Part shown: in pieces, positions 5,911-6,294 of the stretch
Numbering within the stretch: the stretch's first letter is position 1
Layout of the letters: each line of letters starts with the position of its first letter
Translations under genes and position numbers: made by a program
From: Proteiniphilum sp.
GTDB taxonomy: Bacteria; Bacteroidota; Bacteroidia; Bacteroidales; Dysgonomonadaceae
NCBI GenBank assembly: GCA_031284475.1
Contig: JAISZV010000187.1
Location: forward strand, 1 to 6,294
Direction of reading: 5' to 3'
Length of the DNA stretch: 6,294 nucleotides
The notes under the pieces: model-generated
Databases searched by the model: none
The model's input: only the letters and a program-made list of their open reading frames with translations
What the model was told of the DNA's origin: nothing

Positions 5911-6294
5911 ATGAGTTGGAAAGAAAAAGCAATCAATTGTTTGAAAGATAGTTTGTATCCTGTTCCTTCCGAATTGAATGAAATAGACTGGAAAAGCGGT
6001 TTGTCGTCAAAAACCGACAGGCTGGCGCAGCACTTGTGCGCTTTTTCCAACCATGAGGGCGGTGGTTTCCTTGTGTACGGCGTGAATAATGACGGTACAA
6101 TGTTTTCCGTAACCAGGGAAGAAGCCGACGCTGTTGTTAAGAAATTAGGAAATATTGCTCTGAACACTCTCTCCCAGTCTGTACAGATACAGCATGATAC
6201 AGTTGATTATGAAGGTAGTGCCCTGCTGTTTATTTACATTCCCGAACAAACGGAGAGACCTGTACATTTGCGCGGCAAAACTATTTATGACAGT
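5911..6294 (+). CDS. AlbA_2 (Schlafen-type) domain protein, partial at right edge
   Basis: The first 128 codons of a gene that continues past the window. From about residue 22 it shows an AlbA_2 domain, the putative nucleic-acid-binding domain of bacterial Schlafen-like or 'ATP-binding' regulators. NEIDWKSG (23-30) stands for the usual E-x-x-EFK start. LCAFSNHEGGGFLVYGVNNDG (42-62) is the AFaN-x-x-GG-x-l-x-iGV core. FIYIPEQTERPVHLRGKTIY (107-126) is the closing strand and the P-x-x-x-R-G-x-x-Y segment. The ATG at 5911 is chosen because it follows the promoter closely and no other in-frame start lies between. Full-length relatives often continue into a GHKL-type ATPase-like region and a winged helix; that part is not visible here. 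Role is unknown: transcriptional regulation or defence are both described for AlbA_2 proteins. It is divergent from the Nudix gene and beside mobile-element debris. Confidence 0.85.
   Translation, partial: MSWKEKAINCLKDSLYPVPSELNEIDWKSGLSSKTDRLAQHLCAFSNHEGGGFLVYGVNNDGTMFSVTREEADAVVKKLGNIALNTLSQSVQIQHDTVDYEGSALLFIYIPEQTERPVHLRGKTIYDS

Noticed and set aside
5886..6167. Minus-strand frame of 93 codons
   Set aside because: It is antisense to the AlbA_2 gene, which has a promoter and clear domain motifs.
1..6294. CRISPR array, tRNA or rRNA genes, riboswitch
   Set aside because: No regular repeat-spacer pattern, tRNA-like cloverleaf segments or conserved RNA motifs were seen on either strand.

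Overview
The window looks like a chromosomal segment of a Bacteroidota bacterium, probably Bacteroidales. The reasons are AT-rich spacers between more GC-balanced genes, no Shine-Dalgarno sequences at starts, several matches to the Bacteroidota promoter pattern (TTTG, about 20 bp, TAnnTTTG), and protein families common in that phylum: Tat-tagged Gfo/Idh/MocA oxidoreductases and a NrtR/AraR-type Nudix regulator. I cannot name a species.

Left and centre (107-4991) hold four minus-strand genes. In order of transcription they are a Nudix-fold winged-helix regulator (4991-4227), an exported TIM-barrel sugar isomerase/epimerase-like protein (3992-3051), a Tat-lipoprotein Gfo/Idh/MocA oxidoreductase (2920-1562), and a second Tat-tagged Gfo/Idh/MocA oxidoreductase (1360-107). 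The last three all carry twin-arginine-type leaders (KR in the first, RR in the other two), so they probably form a cell-envelope module that oxidises and rearranges a sugar or glycoside. The adjacent Nudix-like protein, whose catalytic box is degraded, is a plausible regulator. The substrate cannot be read from sequence. Spacers of 130-234 bp, with at least two promoter-like sites inside, suggest several transcription units rather than one tight operon. A 14-bp perfect palindrome lies ahead of the lipoprotein oxidoreductase and is the best operator candidate.

The right part (4992-5910) has no intact gene and appears to be mobile-element debris. It holds a roughly 38-residue piece of an ISAs1-family transposase on the plus strand, and an 80-codon minus-strand frame without a proper start that resembles the C-terminal region of a conjugative coupling protein (MobC/TraG type). 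A terminator-like hairpin sits just past that frame.

At the right edge (from 5911) a plus-strand gene with its own promoter encodes an AlbA_2 (Schlafen-type) domain protein that runs out of the window.
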